From positions 67,001 through 131,000 of the forward strand of contig NZ_CP133782.1 in assembly GCF_034351645.1 (NCBI RefSeq): a stretch of DNA of 64,000 nucleotides, given 5' to 3'. The notes beneath the pieces are model-generated. The model was not told where the DNA came from, searched no databases, and saw only the letters and a program-made list of their open reading frames with translations. Position 1 is the stretch's first letter. Each line of letters opens with the position of its first letter. The position numbers and the translations under genes were made by a program. Positions 28,928 to 39,074 of this stretch are shown here, piece after piece. The stretch comes from Pseudomonas sp. DC1.2 (GTDB taxonomy: Bacteria; Pseudomonadota; Gammaproteobacteria; Pseudomonadales; Pseudomonadaceae).

Positions 28928-29045
28928 GGGGCTCACCGATCAAAAGACTGGCAAGGGTTTTCGCTGCTAAGGCGGGGTTAAGGCAAGTGCATTTGGGGAC
29001 TGGGTTGTATGCAGCGCCTGCATCGGTGTCACCGATAGCGGCAGG

Positions 29046-29990
29046 TCAGACCGCCAGCTTATCGAGCGAGCACACGTCCTCATCCTGGGCATCAATCGCC
29101 TTGATCTGCGCAATCATCGCCTCGGCCAACGGCGACAACCGATACCCCGCAAGGCTGACAATGCCGTAACGGGTGTGCAGCGCTTCGAGGTCATCGGCCA
29201 ACCCTTCGATCTTCAAACACACCAGCTCACCCTTGGCCGTGTGCAGCGCATCGGAATAGGCGCCGACGATGCCGATGGCGTCGGAGTGCATCACCACACT
29301 CAGCAAGCTGTAGCTGTTTTCACACTCCACATTCGGTTTGAAATCCGGTCGCCCGCTCAAATCGACGAGAACTTTGCGCAGGTTCGGCGGGCGGATGCTA
29401 ACGGCCATCGGGTAGCTCATCAATTCGGCGGCGCTGACACGTTCACGCCCCGCCAGCGGATGTCCGATGCGGCAGCAGAAATGCCATTTGCGGGGCCGTA
29501 AGCGTTGAGTCAGGTACTGCGGATCCGCCTCGAAAGAGCGGGTGTCGGCGACGAAAAATTCGAACTCCTCACTCAGCAATCGCTTGCTCAGGCTCTGCCA
29601 GTCGTCTACCTGAAACTGCACCCGAGCCTTGGGATAGCGCCCGATGAAATGGCCGATTGCCCGTGGGATTAATCCCGCCGCCGGCGCTGGTCCGCAACCG
29701 AAATGCAGCTCACCGGCCTCCAGGCCGTTGAACTGGCTGATCTCGTTGGCCATCTGCTGCGCGCCGCTGACCAGCCGCCGTGCGTGTTCGAGCAGCACCT
29801 GTCCCTGCTTGGTTGGCGCCAGGTCCTTACGCCCGCGATCAACCAACTGACAGCCGACGCTGTGTTCCAGCGCCTGAATGCTGCGGCTGAACGCCGATTG
29901 CGAAAGGTTCACCGCCAGCGCTCCCGCGACGAAGCTGCGCTGGTCAGCGAGGGCGATGAAGTGGCGTAGCTGGCGTAAATCGATATGCAT
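29046..29990 (-). CDS. LysR-family regulator next to TonB receptor gene
   Basis: The 314-residue LysR protein has an N-terminal helix-turn-helix (L-S-Q-S-A-F-S-R-S-I-Q-A-L-E) and an effector domain starting F-G-C-G-P-A-P-A-A. The latter string is nearly shared with the regulator at 25212-26147, showing they are paralogues. It is divergent from the outer-membrane receptor gene across 164 bases that contain repeated ATGCA boxes. It is a good candidate for SftR, but the assignment is inferred. Confidence 0.85.
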   Translation of the reverse strand: MHIDLRQLRHFIALADQRSFVAGALAVNLSQSAFSRSIQALEHSVGCQLVDRGRKDLAPTKQGQVLLEHARRLVSGAQQMANEISQFNGLEAGELHFGCGPAPAAGLIPRAIGHFIGRYPKARVQFQVDDWQSLSKRLLSEEFEFFVADTRSFEADPQYLTQRLRPRKWHFCCRIGHPLAGRERVSAAELMSYPMAVSIRPPNLRKVLVDLSGRPDFKPNVECENSYSLLSVVMHSDAIGIVGAYSDALHTAKGELVCLKIEGLADDLEALHTRYGIVSLAGYRLSPLAEAMIAQIKAIDAQDEDVCSLDKLAV

Positions 29991-30112
29991 TTTTCACATA
30001 AAAAATATCGGGGAAATGCATTGGATATGCATCAGGTGGACTCCTTATAAAGGCAATCTCTTATGCAGTAAAACTTTATAAAAACATAAATAAATAACCT
30101 TAAAGAATATGC
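29983..30112. promoter_or_regulatory. Divergent control region with repeated ATGCA boxes
   Basis: ATGCA occurs at about 29985, 30016, 30027, 30063 and 30109. Two copies are GATATGCAT, and one of these covers the LysR start codon. The right half is AT-rich and contains CCTTAAAGAATATGCAA, similar in style to other sulfur-linked promoters here. Probable operator for autoregulation and receptor control. Confidence 0.45.
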
Positions 30113-30154
30113 AATACCAAAATCACTGTGTGTTTTTTGATCAGGAGTCGCTGA

Positions 30155-32515
30155 ATGAGCCTGTTACATCTTGCGTCACCGCTACCCCCTCGACGGCTCA
30201 AACGCCTGCCCCTGGCCCTGTTGCTAGCGGGGAGTGCCAGTTGGACTCAGGGTTATGCGGCCGAGGTTGCCACCCCGGAACCGGCCACCACGGGCAAAAC
30301 CACGGCCGAGGGCGCGCAGCTGGAAACCGTCACAGTCACCACGCGCCGTCGCGAGGAAAGCGCGCAGGACGTACCAACGCCGATGAGCGTGATCAGCGGC
30401 CAGTCTTTGGAAAGTCAGCGGGTTTATCGCATTCAGGATTTGCAGCAACGGGTGCCCAGCGTCAACGTCGCCTACATGCATGCGCGCCAATCCAGCGTGT
30501 CGATTCGCGGCCTGGGGAATAACCCGGCCAGCGACGGCCTCGAAGGCAGCGTCGGGCTCTACATCGACAACGTCTACCTCGGCCGGCCGGGCATGGCCGT
30601 GTTCGACTTGATGGACATCGAGCAACTCGAAGTGCTGCGCGGTCCGCAAGGGACTTTGTTCGGCAAAAACACCACCGCCGGTGTGATCAACATCAACACC
30701 CGGGCACCGAGCTTCACCGCTGAACGCAGCATCGAAAGTTCGGTGGGCGAGGACGGGTATTTCCAGACCAAGGGCACTGTCTCCGGGCCATTGAATGAGC
30801 AACTGGCCGGACGCTTTTCGGCCTACCGCACCCGAAGCGACGGCGACATCAAGAACGAATACAACGGCCATGAACTGAACGGCGGCTCGCGCGACGGTTT
30901 TCGTGGGCAGTTGCTGTACAAACCCAACGAGTCGTTCAACCTGCGCTGGATCGGCGACTACAACGAAGAGGACTCCAGCGCCGGCACTCGCGTGCTGTAC
31001 AGCACCGGGCCGACCATCAATGGCGTGAATCTCTACCAGTCCCGCGCCGCCGTTGTCGGTGCGACGCTGGCCAACGGACCTCATCGCGAGGTCAACCTTG
31101 ATAGCGATCAGCACGTCACGGTGCATCAGGGCGGTACGTCGGTGGAGGCCAACTGGACCTTGCCCAATGACTTTACCCTGACCTCTGTCAGCGCCTACCG
31201 CTGGTGGAATTTCACCCCGCGTAACGACGACGGTTTGAACGTACCCGTGGCTTATAACGCCGGGGTGTCGGTTGAGGATAAGCAATACTCCCAGGAGTTT
31301 CGCCTGGCTTCGCCCAAAGGTGAGTTCTTCGACTACGTGCTCGGCGCTTACTACTTCGGCTCGAACCTGGACAACACATCCTTTTCCTATTACGGCCCGC
31401 AAGCCGACCTCTGGAACGGCACGCCACGGGGGGCGTTGGCCAACGTCAACAGCGTCGGCAATGGGCACATTGAAACCAATAGTTTTGCGCTCTTCGCCCA
31501 AGGCACGTGGCACCTCAGCGAACGCCTCGATTTCACCGCCGGACTGCGGGGTACTTATGAAGAGAAAAACGCCTGGGTCACACGGAATGCGCCCGTGGGT
31601 GGCGCAGGGGTAAGCGGCGCGGCAGCCGCGGCCAGGGGCGGCCGTACTGGCGCTTACGATTCCGGCGATTTGAATCAGTACAGCTCAAGCCCCTCGGGCC
31701 TGCTGAACCTCAGCTACCGCTTTACCGACAACTTGCTGGGTTACGCGACCCTGTCCCATGGCGAGAAATCCGGCGGGGTCAACCTGGCTGTGGGTTCGGC
31801 ACCGACGGCAGGCGCTGATTCACTGCTGATCGGCACCGAGCGCGCCAACAACGCCGAACTCGGCTTCAAAAGCACCCTCTGGGACAAGCGCCTGCAACTC
31901 AACGCCAACGTCTTCTGGACTCAGGTCAATGCTTACCAGACCAACGCTTACGATGACGTCAACCGCGTGCAATACCTGACCAATGCCGGTTCCGTGCGCT
32001 CGCGTGGTGTGGAGGTCGAAAGCACCCTGATCCCTCTGCGCGGCCTGACCCTGAACCTCAACGGCTCGTTCAACGACGTCAGCTACCTCTCTTACAAAGA
32101 TGCACCGTGCCCACCGGAAGTCAGCCAGGCACCGGGCGCTCCGGCGTCGTGCGACCTCAGCGGTCATCAAGTGGTTGGCGCCTCGAAATGGATCGGCAAC
32201 GCCAACGGCGAATACAAATGGAACCTGAACAACGGTTTCGAAGAGTACGTCACCGCCAGCTACGCCTTCCGCTCCAAAGCGGTGGGCACGGTGGAAGACT
32301 CTGACTACGGGCAGATCCCGAGTTACGCGGTGGTCAACTTATCCACCGGCCTGCGTGGCGACTTTAATCAGAGGCAGTGGGATGTCTCGCTGTGGCTGAA
32401 AAACGCCTTCGACAAAACCTATTACACAACCCTGTGGACCGGCGGTAACGGCGGGTACGAAGGCTTGCTGGGGACACCCAGAACGCTGGGGGTGACCGGT
32501 CGCTACGACTTCTGA
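30155..32515 (+). CDS. sftP: TonB-dependent outer-membrane receptor, SftP-like
   Basis: The 786-residue protein has a signal peptide ending G-Y-A-A near residue 35, and a TonB box E-T-V-T-V-T-T. A plug domain follows (P-T-P-M-S-V-I-S-G through L-R-G-P-Q-G-T-L-F-G-K-N-T), then a 22-strand barrel ending in the terminal F typical of outer-membrane proteins. Position beside a LysR regulator and the ats genes matches SftP of P. putida S-313, which is tied to sulfate-ester uptake. A dedicated tonB-exbB-exbD set lies 8 kb downstream with a related promoter motif. A ribosome site CAGGAG precedes the ATG. Confidence 0.85.
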   Translation: MSLLHLASPLPPRRLKRLPLALLLAGSASWTQGYAAEVATPEPATTGKTTAEGAQLETVTVTTRRREESAQDVPTPMSVISGQSLESQRVYRIQDLQQRVPSVNVAYMHARQSSVSIRGLGNNPASDGLEGSVGLYIDNVYLGRPGMAVFDLMDIEQLEVLRGPQGTLFGKNTTAGVININTRAPSFTAERSIESSVGEDGYFQTKGTVSGPLNEQLAGRFSAYRTRSDGDIKNEYNGHELNGGSRDGFRGQLLYKPNESFNLRWIGDYNEEDSSAGTRVLYSTGPTINGVNLYQSRAAVVGATLANGPHREVNLDSDQHVTVHQGGTSVEANWTLPNDFTLTSVSAYRWWNFTPRNDDGLNVPVAYNAGVSVEDKQYSQEFRLASPKGEFFDYVLGAYYFGSNLDNTSFSYYGPQADLWNGTPRGALANVNSVGNGHIETNSFALFAQGTWHLSERLDFTAGLRGTYEEKNAWVTRNAPVGGAGVSGAAAAARGGRTGAYDSGDLNQYSSSPSGLLNLSYRFTDNLLGYATLSHGEKSGGVNLAVGSAPTAGADSLLIGTERANNAELGFKSTLWDKRLQLNANVFWTQVNAYQTNAYDDVNRVQYLTNAGSVRSRGVEVESTLIPLRGLTLNLNGSFNDVSYLSYKDAPCPPEVSQAPGAPASCDLSGHQVVGASKWIGNANGEYKWNLNNGFEEYVTASYAFRSKAVGTVEDSDYGQIPSYAVVNLSTGLRGDFNQRQWDVSLWLKNAFDKTYYTTLWTGGNGGYEGLLGTPRTLGVTGRYDF

Positions 32516-32690
32516 TCGGTGACGTGACTGACGCACATGTTGAAAATCAGAAAGCTCATACAGAACTCCTGGATTAGTCCTACATCAATCAATTCCTCCC
32601 ATTGCTAACGTACTCGGCTCTTTCGCGAGCACGGGCCATGGACGGTTTGGACGTCGCGCTTTCATATCCTCTGGGCTTAAGGATAAGCGT

Positions 32691-34763
32691 ATGTTCGGGT
32701 CAGCCAATACGGCGCATTTCACACTGCACATCCCCGCAGTTAGTCACGATTTCAAGGTGCTCGCGTTTGACGGTACAGAGGCCATCAGCGCCTTGTACGC
32801 GATCAAGGTCGAGCTGGTCAGCGAGCACCCTGATTTCGATCTGGAACGCCTGCTCAGTCAGCCGGCGTTTCTGCAATTTGGCTTCAACGGCGAAGGCCTT
32901 CACGGCCGCATCGAAGACGTCATGGTCGGTGAGGCCGGCAAGCGCCTGACCCGTTATCACCTGACGCTGGTGCCGGCGCTGCACTATTTGCAGTTCAGCC
33001 ACAACCCACGGATTTTCCAGCGGTTGACGGTGCCGCAGATCATCACGCAAGTGCTCAAGGGGCACGGCATCCTGAGCGATGCGTTCAGCTTCCATGTCAG
33101 CACCAGCCCCGAGCGTGAGTACTGCACTCAATACGGTGAAAGTGACCTGGATTTCGTCCAGCGCTTGTGCGCCGAAGACGGCATCGCGTGGCATCACCAG
33201 CATTCATCGGACGGTCATCAGTTGGTGTTCACCGACGATCAAACCTTCTTCCCTAAACTGGGCTCCACCCCCTACCAGCAAGACTCGGGCATGGTCGCGG
33301 AGCACCCGGTGGTCAACCAGTTTTCCATGCGTTTCAGCACCCGTACCAGCTACGTGACCCGCCGCGACTACGACCTGAAACGGTCACAGCTGTTGCTGGA
33401 AAACAGCTTCAGCGCCGAGTTCACCCCGGTGCTGGAAGACTACGATTACCCGTTGCTGATGCAGACTGAAAAACGCGGCAGACAACTCGCCCGTCAGGCC
33501 TTGGAGCGCCACCGCACCGACTATCAGTTGGCCCAAGGCACCAGCGATCAGCCGACCCTGCGCAGCGGTCACTTTTTTGACCTGATGGAGCATCCGCGTA
33601 AAACCGCCAACGATCTGTGGCTGCTGCTAAGCGTTACGCACTTTGGGAAACAGCCACAAGCACTCGAAGAGGTGATCACCCGCGACGTCAAACCCGAAGA
33701 GGGTTTCACTCAGGGTTACCGCAATACGTTCAGCGCCATTCCGTGGGACGTTTTTTATCGTCCGCCGCTGTGCCCACGCCAAGCGCAGCTGGTCAGCCAG
33801 ACCGCACGCGTCACCGGGCCGGAGGGCGAAGAGATTTTTTGCGATGAGTTTGGTCGGGTAAAGGTCGAACTGCCTTGGGACCGCGCCGAACTCAACAGCG
33901 ATAAAAGCAGTTGCTGGCTACGGGTCTCGTCCAGTTGGGCGGGCGAGCAGTTCGGCGCGGTGACCATCCCGCGCATCGGCATGGAAGTCGTCGTCACCTA
34001 CCTCGAAGGCGACCCCGACCAGCCGCTGATCACCGGTTGCGTGCCGAACAAAGTCACCTGCGTCGCCCATGCCTTGCCCGAACACAAAACCAAAACCGTA
34101 TTGCGCAGCCACAGCTCGCCGCGCACCGGCGGCTACAACGAACTGTCGCTGGAAGACCGCGCCGGGCAGGAAAAAATCTACCTGCGGGCCCAGCGCGATA
34201 TCGAGCAACTGATCCTCAACGACAGCGACAGCCGCATCGGCAACGACCGCCGTGAACAAATCGCCCGCGACAGCCACAGCCTGATCGGCAACGACCGTTT
34301 TGAACAGGTGGACCAGCACAGCGCCAGCCTGATCAAGGGCGACGAACTGCACACCACCGAAGGCGCGCGCAATACGGTGATCGGCGGTGAAGAACGGATC
34401 AGCATCAGCAGTAACGCCAGCACCACGGTGGCCGGAACGCTGGTGATTCAGGCGGGTTCGCAAGCGCATATGACGGCCGCCAATGTGGTGATTGAGGCCG
34501 ACGTGAGCCTGACGCTTGAGGCCGGTGGCCAACACATCGTGATCAACGCCAGCGGGATTTTCAGCAGCGTGGCCATTGTTCAGGGCGGGGCGCCGGTGGT
34601 GGGCGTCGTCGCCGCGCCGGCGTTGTCGGCTGAACAGGCTGCGTTAGCCGCCCTGCAAGTCCCTGTTCTACCCCTGCCACAGCGTTTGGCGTTGATGGAC
34701 AAAAAACCGATCTGTGCGGTCTGCGAAGCCGCCCGACAACAAGGTGGACCCGCCCATGTTTGA
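32691..34763 (+). CDS. vgrG: Type VI secretion spike protein VgrG (TssI)
   Basis: VgrG trimers tip the secretion tube and carry effectors. The 690-residue protein has the gp27-like domain (about residues 10-380, with Y-G-E-S-D-L-D-F-V-Q-R-L-C-A-E-D-G-I). It continues with the OB/gp5 domain (E-F-G-R-V-K-V-E-L-P-W-D, S-S-W-A-G) and the beta-helix needle with repeated R-I-G-N-D-R / L-I-G-N-D-R segments. A short hydrophobic tail (about 640-690) ends in C-A-V-C-E-A-A and may dock the adaptor. It heads a four-gene overlapping cassette. No core T6SS genes are in the window, so it is an orphan vgrG locus. Confidence 0.95.
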   Translation: MFGSANTAHFTLHIPAVSHDFKVLAFDGTEAISALYAIKVELVSEHPDFDLERLLSQPAFLQFGFNGEGLHGRIEDVMVGEAGKRLTRYHLTLVPALHYLQFSHNPRIFQRLTVPQIITQVLKGHGILSDAFSFHVSTSPEREYCTQYGESDLDFVQRLCAEDGIAWHHQHSSDGHQLVFTDDQTFFPKLGSTPYQQDSGMVAEHPVVNQFSMRFSTRTSYVTRRDYDLKRSQLLLENSFSAEFTPVLEDYDYPLLMQTEKRGRQLARQALERHRTDYQLAQGTSDQPTLRSGHFFDLMEHPRKTANDLWLLLSVTHFGKQPQALEEVITRDVKPEEGFTQGYRNTFSAIPWDVFYRPPLCPRQAQLVSQTARVTGPEGEEIFCDEFGRVKVELPWDRAELNSDKSSCWLRVSSSWAGEQFGAVTIPRIGMEVVVTYLEGDPDQPLITGCVPNKVTCVAHALPEHKTKTVLRSHSSPRTGGYNELSLEDRAGQEKIYLRAQRDIEQLILNDSDSRIGNDRREQIARDSHSLIGNDRFEQVDQHSASLIKGDELHTTEGARNTVIGGEERISISSNASTTVAGTLVIQAGSQAHMTAANVVIEADVSLTLEAGGQHIVINASGIFSSVAIVQGGAPVVGVVAAPALSAEQAALAALQVPVLPLPQRLALMDKKPICAVCEAARQQGGPAHV

Positions 34764-35631
34764 TTTGCCGCCGCTACCGGACGATTTGCCCTGGACGATG
34801 CCGGCTTACTTGCTGCTTGACGGTGTCAGCGCGTCAAACCTGGCGCAGCGTCTGCATCGTTGGAATAACCCGGCGTACTGCCTTTACCAAGGCACGCGCT
34901 GGCAGGCGTTGTCGGACATTTCACCTTATTTGATCTTGCTCAACGGCGCGCACGACTCACTGCTGGCGTACTACCAGGAACACGCCGCCCTGGAATGGGG
35001 CTATCTGCTGTTCAGTGCCGCTGAGGCAACAACGCTCTGCAAGCATTGGCGGCGCCTGCTGAGCGTCGAACACCCGAGCGGCATTGAGGTAATGCCACGC
35101 ATTGCCGATCCGGCCGTTATGCATCAATTGCTTGGCCTTGCTGCGCAGGCACCGGACGCATGCTGGTTCGGCCCCGTCGAACACGTGTGTTTGCCCGATG
35201 CGCTGCAAGCCAGTTGGCACCAGCACACCCGCCCCGCTCACCTGACGCCACAGAGCCCCCAGACCTATCGCCTGACGGACCAGGAGCTCACGGCCTTGGG
35301 GGAGGTAGAGTTTCGTCATCGGGTATTTGGCTTGAGTGAGCACCTGCACACGCATTTCCCCACGTTCATGGCGTCTTCTTCCGTGCAAGAGCGTCTGTGT
35401 TATGCCCATCAGATGGCCCAGGAGGCTTACCGGCAGGGCTTCACCTCGGAGCAGGAAATCACCCTTTACGCCAATGTCTTTGGTTCTCTGGCCGGGCAAC
35501 CGTTGGCAGACCATGCGGACATTGTCGAGTTGCTGACGGCCTCCACCGCGCAGTCCCCTTTGCCACGCGTGCAACGCGCAGCTGAACTGGCTCAGCGCCG
35601 TGTAATAGACCCACAAGGAAGCCGCCGGTGA
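34756..35631 (+). CDS. DUF4123 effector adaptor (Tap/Tec type)
   Basis: The 291-residue protein opens with Y-L-L-L-D-G-V-S and continues P-Y-L-I-L-L-N, the layout of DUF4123 chaperones that load a specific effector onto VgrG. The start at 34756 overlaps the vgrG end by 8 bases and has AAGGTGG upstream. Its stop overlaps the effector start by 4 bases (35628-35631). Such adaptors are encoded between vgrG and their effector; the same order holds here. Confidence 0.88.
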   Translation: MFDLPPLPDDLPWTMPAYLLLDGVSASNLAQRLHRWNNPAYCLYQGTRWQALSDISPYLILLNGAHDSLLAYYQEHAALEWGYLLFSAAEATTLCKHWRRLLSVEHPSGIEVMPRIADPAVMHQLLGLAAQAPDACWFGPVEHVCLPDALQASWHQHTRPAHLTPQSPQTYRLTDQELTALGEVEFRHRVFGLSEHLHTHFPTFMASSSVQERLCYAHQMAQEAYRQGFTSEQEITLYANVFGSLAGQPLADHADIVELLTASTAQSPLPRVQRAAELAQRRVIDPQGSRR

Positions 35632-38600
35632 CTGCCCGACAACCGCCTAAAATCGATGCCAACACTGCCGCGATGGCCAAGAGTGCCCAAGATGTTCGCT
35701 CACCCTTGGGGCTCTGCCCGTTGATGAGCTTAAAAGTGCAGTTGCTGCCGCTGCGCTATGGCCTGGTCGAACACCTCGACCCCTCGTGCGAACTGTCCAT
35801 GCCGCTGACACTGAGCAGCCAGCCCTTGGGCATCCGGTTGTTGCGCGACGGCTACCTGTACCTCATCGACCCCGCGACGGGTTTTTTGCATGAGTACGCG
35901 ATTGAGCAAGGTCGCGTCACCCAACTGCTCTGGAACAGCCAGGAAGTTACCGGCGATACGCGCACCGCGGCGGTGGGTGATCCGCACTTGGTGTTTATGC
36001 GCCAGCACACGGTGTACGCCAGCTATTCGGAAATTCAGTGGACCGCCAACAAATGCGCGCAAGTGCTCAAGCACAGCGTCGAGCGCGAACGCTTGATGCA
36101 GCGCATCGAGCTGGCGAGTGCCTGTCCGGTGAACGGCGGCGCCGATCTGCTGAGTAAACAGCAGGCTGAACGCTGGCTGGCGGAAGTGGCAGAAAACACC
36201 CCGAAAACCGATCTTTGGGGCGTTACTCAGCCGATGCCGGTCAAGGCCTTGCCCGACGGCGCCCACCCCCAAGAGCGTCAGCCCTATCACTGGGAAGACA
36301 CGCCGCTGTTTCAGGAAACCGCGATTGAAGCACTGACCAGCCAAGTGCTCGGGCCACACCAGAACGATTATTTGTTTTTAGTCTTGCGCGATGACATCGG
36401 CGTGATGCGCGATCTGGCCAGCGCACAACTGAAAGTCGCCGACTGGATCGGGCACTGGAGTGACGACGATGCGGCTCAGCGGCAGTACCTCACCGGCGCG
36501 TATATTCAGTCGCTGTACGAGGTGAGTCCGGGTCGTCTGGAGGCATTGGGCGCCTCTGATCCCCAGGTTAAAGCCCTCAAGGATGACACCACGCCCGAGC
36601 AGCAGGCCACGATTTATGAGCACCTGCACGTCAGGCAAGCGGCGGGCGGGCCGAGCCGCTACGACGATATAGCGTTTTGGCGCAACTCGCCTAACCCAGG
36701 GGTCCAGGCCTGGTTCAGGATGTACGACGCGCTGGGCGAGGTGAAGTGGCAAAAACACGGTAAGACCATCGAACAACTGGAGCAACAGTCGAAGGACGCC
36801 CTGCACGGCGAAAAAATCGGCCAGCGTGGCATTGATGACTTGGTCAATCGGGCAGACATGGAAGCGTTTGTCAGCCATCAACAGCGCTTACTGAGCCATT
36901 GGCAGCAACGACTTCAGGCTATTCGCGAAGATCGCTTGAACTTGATCACCGGTGGTTACTTTCACCGGGCGGCCTGGTATTACGACTTCGAACACGATGG
37001 GCAGATCAAGCATCGCCTGGAAACCGAGTTCGTGTGTGTCGCCGCGCTGTGCGGGGATCGCGCCGCGACGGAAAAACTGGCGGTCTACCTGGAGAAAAAC
37101 CTGCTCACCGTCGTCCCCGGACTGGACACCTTGACCCTGGCGGATCAGCTCGATGTGAGCAAAAAGCTGATGGACTTGAGCAATTTCTCGATCAAAGTGG
37201 GCACGGCCGAGGAGAGCTTGGCCAACGTCAACACGCTCTCCAGCCAGTTCAAAAGCCTGATGAACGAACGGCTGCCCAACTTTGCGGATTTGAATACGCG
37301 GTTTAGTGGGCTGCAAAGTCTGTTGGATAGCGCTTATATTCCCGCGCATCAGTTAATCGCAGCGGACCAGTTAGACCGAGCACACAACGAATTCAAGCGA
37401 CAACAGCCCATTGACCCCAACAGCTTCATACGTAACATCGGGGCACCCGCTCGCCTGCAATTGCTGCGTGAGTTTTCCCGCAGTGGCTTAACGCTACGCG
37501 CAGCATCGGCTTCTGAAATACACGCGTTCAACCAGACCCGCGATGCCGCCCTCGACCTGCGTCGCCAGCTCAAAGACACCTATAAACTGCGCCAGCGCGA
37601 GTTATCAAGGCTAACCGCCGGCTTTGTGGCGCCGGGCGGCGAGCAGGTTTACAACGAGCGCATTAATCAACTCAAGACCAGGCTGGCACCGTTGGAAGAC
37701 AACCTCAGCCGTGCGTTGACCGTCGGCAGTGGCAACCCCGGACAAATCGGCACGGTGGTCGATGGCATGGCGCCGAAACTGCGTGATGAAATGCACCGTA
37801 CCGTGCGTGATTTTCGCGCAACAGGCACCTTCGGCCAACCCCTGAGCAGCGCCCTGAAGTCCGGAGGGGACGGGATTGCGCTGCTGTTGTTTGTGTATCA
37901 GGGGCAGAAGTTTGTAGAGGCGTTGAGTACGTTTGGTAAAAAATCCACGGTCTCTCTGTCCGACTGGAATGTGCTCTTTGAATCATTCATAGGCATGTCC
38001 GCTGCCGGCTTTGCAGCAGTGCAAGGCCTGTCGGTAACAATCTTGCAAGCGCATATCGAGCAGATGGACAGTGCCGCCGGCAAGCTCAATACCATGAGTC
38101 GATTGGGCCGTTGGGCCGGCATTGCCGGCGTGGGTGCCTTTGGCTTTGGCGCGCTGGCCGCCGCCATTGATTTAGGCAAACACTCCCAGCAATGGACTAA
38201 AGCGCTGGCCCAAGGCAATTACCAGAGCTTGGCGGCCACGAGCCTGCAACTCAGCGGTGACGCCATCTTGTTGGGCACCAATACCTGGGGCGCCAAACAC
38301 ACGACATCGGTCATTAGCCACATCCTGAAAAATCCCGCCGAGTTACGGGCCCTGGCTTGGGCCGAAGCCAGCCCCAAACTGCTGAGTATCGGCGTAAAAA
38401 CCAACCTGGTCGGTTTGGTCGGCACCGCGTTGCAACTGACGGGGGAAGGCTTCTATCACTATTTCAACGTGGACGACTTGCAACAATGGTTCCAGGCCAG
38501 TGCGTGGGGCAAAAAAAACCTGCACCGCGGCCTGCCCGAAGACTGGAGCGCGTTGGCGAAGGCGGTGCAACAACCGACCTGTGAACTGGTGCGCGACGAT

Positions 38601-39074
38601 AAATCCACCTACCTGAGGCTGGTGCTGCCCGGGGTCCGTACCCGGGAAATGGACCGCCGACAACTGCATCTACAGGCGTATCAGCAAACCCGCGATCGGC
38701 ATATTCCCCGGCCCTACAGCCGCCAGTTGCCGCCTGCGCGCTGGCAGGAAAGCAGCGCGGCGTGGGCGGCAATATCGATGGTGGTCAGCCAGGAAGAGGA
38801 GGCGCTGACCCTTCATCTGCCGCTCGCTAAATTCCTGCAAACGACGGATTTTGCGCTGGCCCTCCACATCGGTTACCAACTGGAAGCCGAGCGTGATTTG
38901 CCGCACCGCAGCTGTTTTGTGTTGCGCAACCTGTACATCCAGACCGTGCGCGGGGTAAGCCTGCCGGCCAACGGCAGGTTCCCACTTGACCCGGAGCCGA
39001 GCATGCCCAGCGGCACCGGCAACGCGCCTTTCTGGTATTTCACCCGCGACGAAATGGCCACGGTCGATGTTTAG
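35628..39074 (+). CDS. VasX/BTH_I2691-like T6SS effector
   Basis: The 1148-residue protein begins with a VasX-like N-terminal region (L-P-L-R-Y-G-L-V, then Q-P-L-G-I-R-L-L-R-D-G-Y-L-Y). This is a known feature of T6SS toxins related to VasX and BTH_I2691. A long helical middle follows (about residues 480-720). Four hydrophobic stretches lie at about 746-765, 785-808, 827-850 and 918-945, as in colicin-like membrane-disrupting toxins. It is adaptor-coupled upstream and overlaps its putative immunity gene by 8 bases. Pore formation is inferred; no enzymatic motif was found. Target is likely the inner membrane of competitors. Confidence 0.82.
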   Translation: MTARQPPKIDANTAAMAKSAQDVRSPLGLCPLMSLKVQLLPLRYGLVEHLDPSCELSMPLTLSSQPLGIRLLRDGYLYLIDPATGFLHEYAIEQGRVTQLLWNSQEVTGDTRTAAVGDPHLVFMRQHTVYASYSEIQWTANKCAQVLKHSVERERLMQRIELASACPVNGGADLLSKQQAERWLAEVAENTPKTDLWGVTQPMPVKALPDGAHPQERQPYHWEDTPLFQETAIEALTSQVLGPHQNDYLFLVLRDDIGVMRDLASAQLKVADWIGHWSDDDAAQRQYLTGAYIQSLYEVSPGRLEALGASDPQVKALKDDTTPEQQATIYEHLHVRQAAGGPSRYDDIAFWRNSPNPGVQAWFRMYDALGEVKWQKHGKTIEQLEQQSKDALHGEKIGQRGIDDLVNRADMEAFVSHQQRLLSHWQQRLQAIREDRLNLITGGYFHRAAWYYDFEHDGQIKHRLETEFVCVAALCGDRAATEKLAVYLEKNLLTVVPGLDTLTLADQLDVSKKLMDLSNFSIKVGTAEESLANVNTLSSQFKSLMNERLPNFADLNTRFSGLQSLLDSAYIPAHQLIAADQLDRAHNEFKRQQPIDPNSFIRNIGAPARLQLLREFSRSGLTLRAASASEIHAFNQTRDAALDLRRQLKDTYKLRQRELSRLTAGFVAPGGEQVYNERINQLKTRLAPLEDNLSRALTVGSGNPGQIGTVVDGMAPKLRDEMHRTVRDFRATGTFGQPLSSALKSGGDGIALLLFVYQGQKFVEALSTFGKKSTVSLSDWNVLFESFIGMSAAGFAAVQGLSVTILQAHIEQMDSAAGKLNTMSRLGRWAGIAGVGAFGFGALAAAIDLGKHSQQWTKALAQGNYQSLAATSLQLSGDAILLGTNTWGAKHTTSVISHILKNPAELRALAWAEASPKLLSIGVKTNLVGLVGTALQLTGEGFYHYFNVDDLQQWFQASAWGKKNLHRGLPEDWSALAKAVQQPTCELVRDDKSTYLRLVLPGVRTREMDRRQLHLQAYQQTRDRHIPRPYSRQLPPARWQESSAAWAAISMVVSQEEEALTLHLPLAKFLQTTDFALALHIGYQLEAERDLPHRSCFVLRNLYIQTVRGVSLPANGRFPLDPEPSMPSGTGNAPFWYFTRDEMATVDV

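Noticed and set aside
30224..31513. 429-residue frame antisense to the TonB-dependent receptor gene
   Set aside because: Composition is typical of antisense shadow, and the sense frame has clear plug and barrel motifs.
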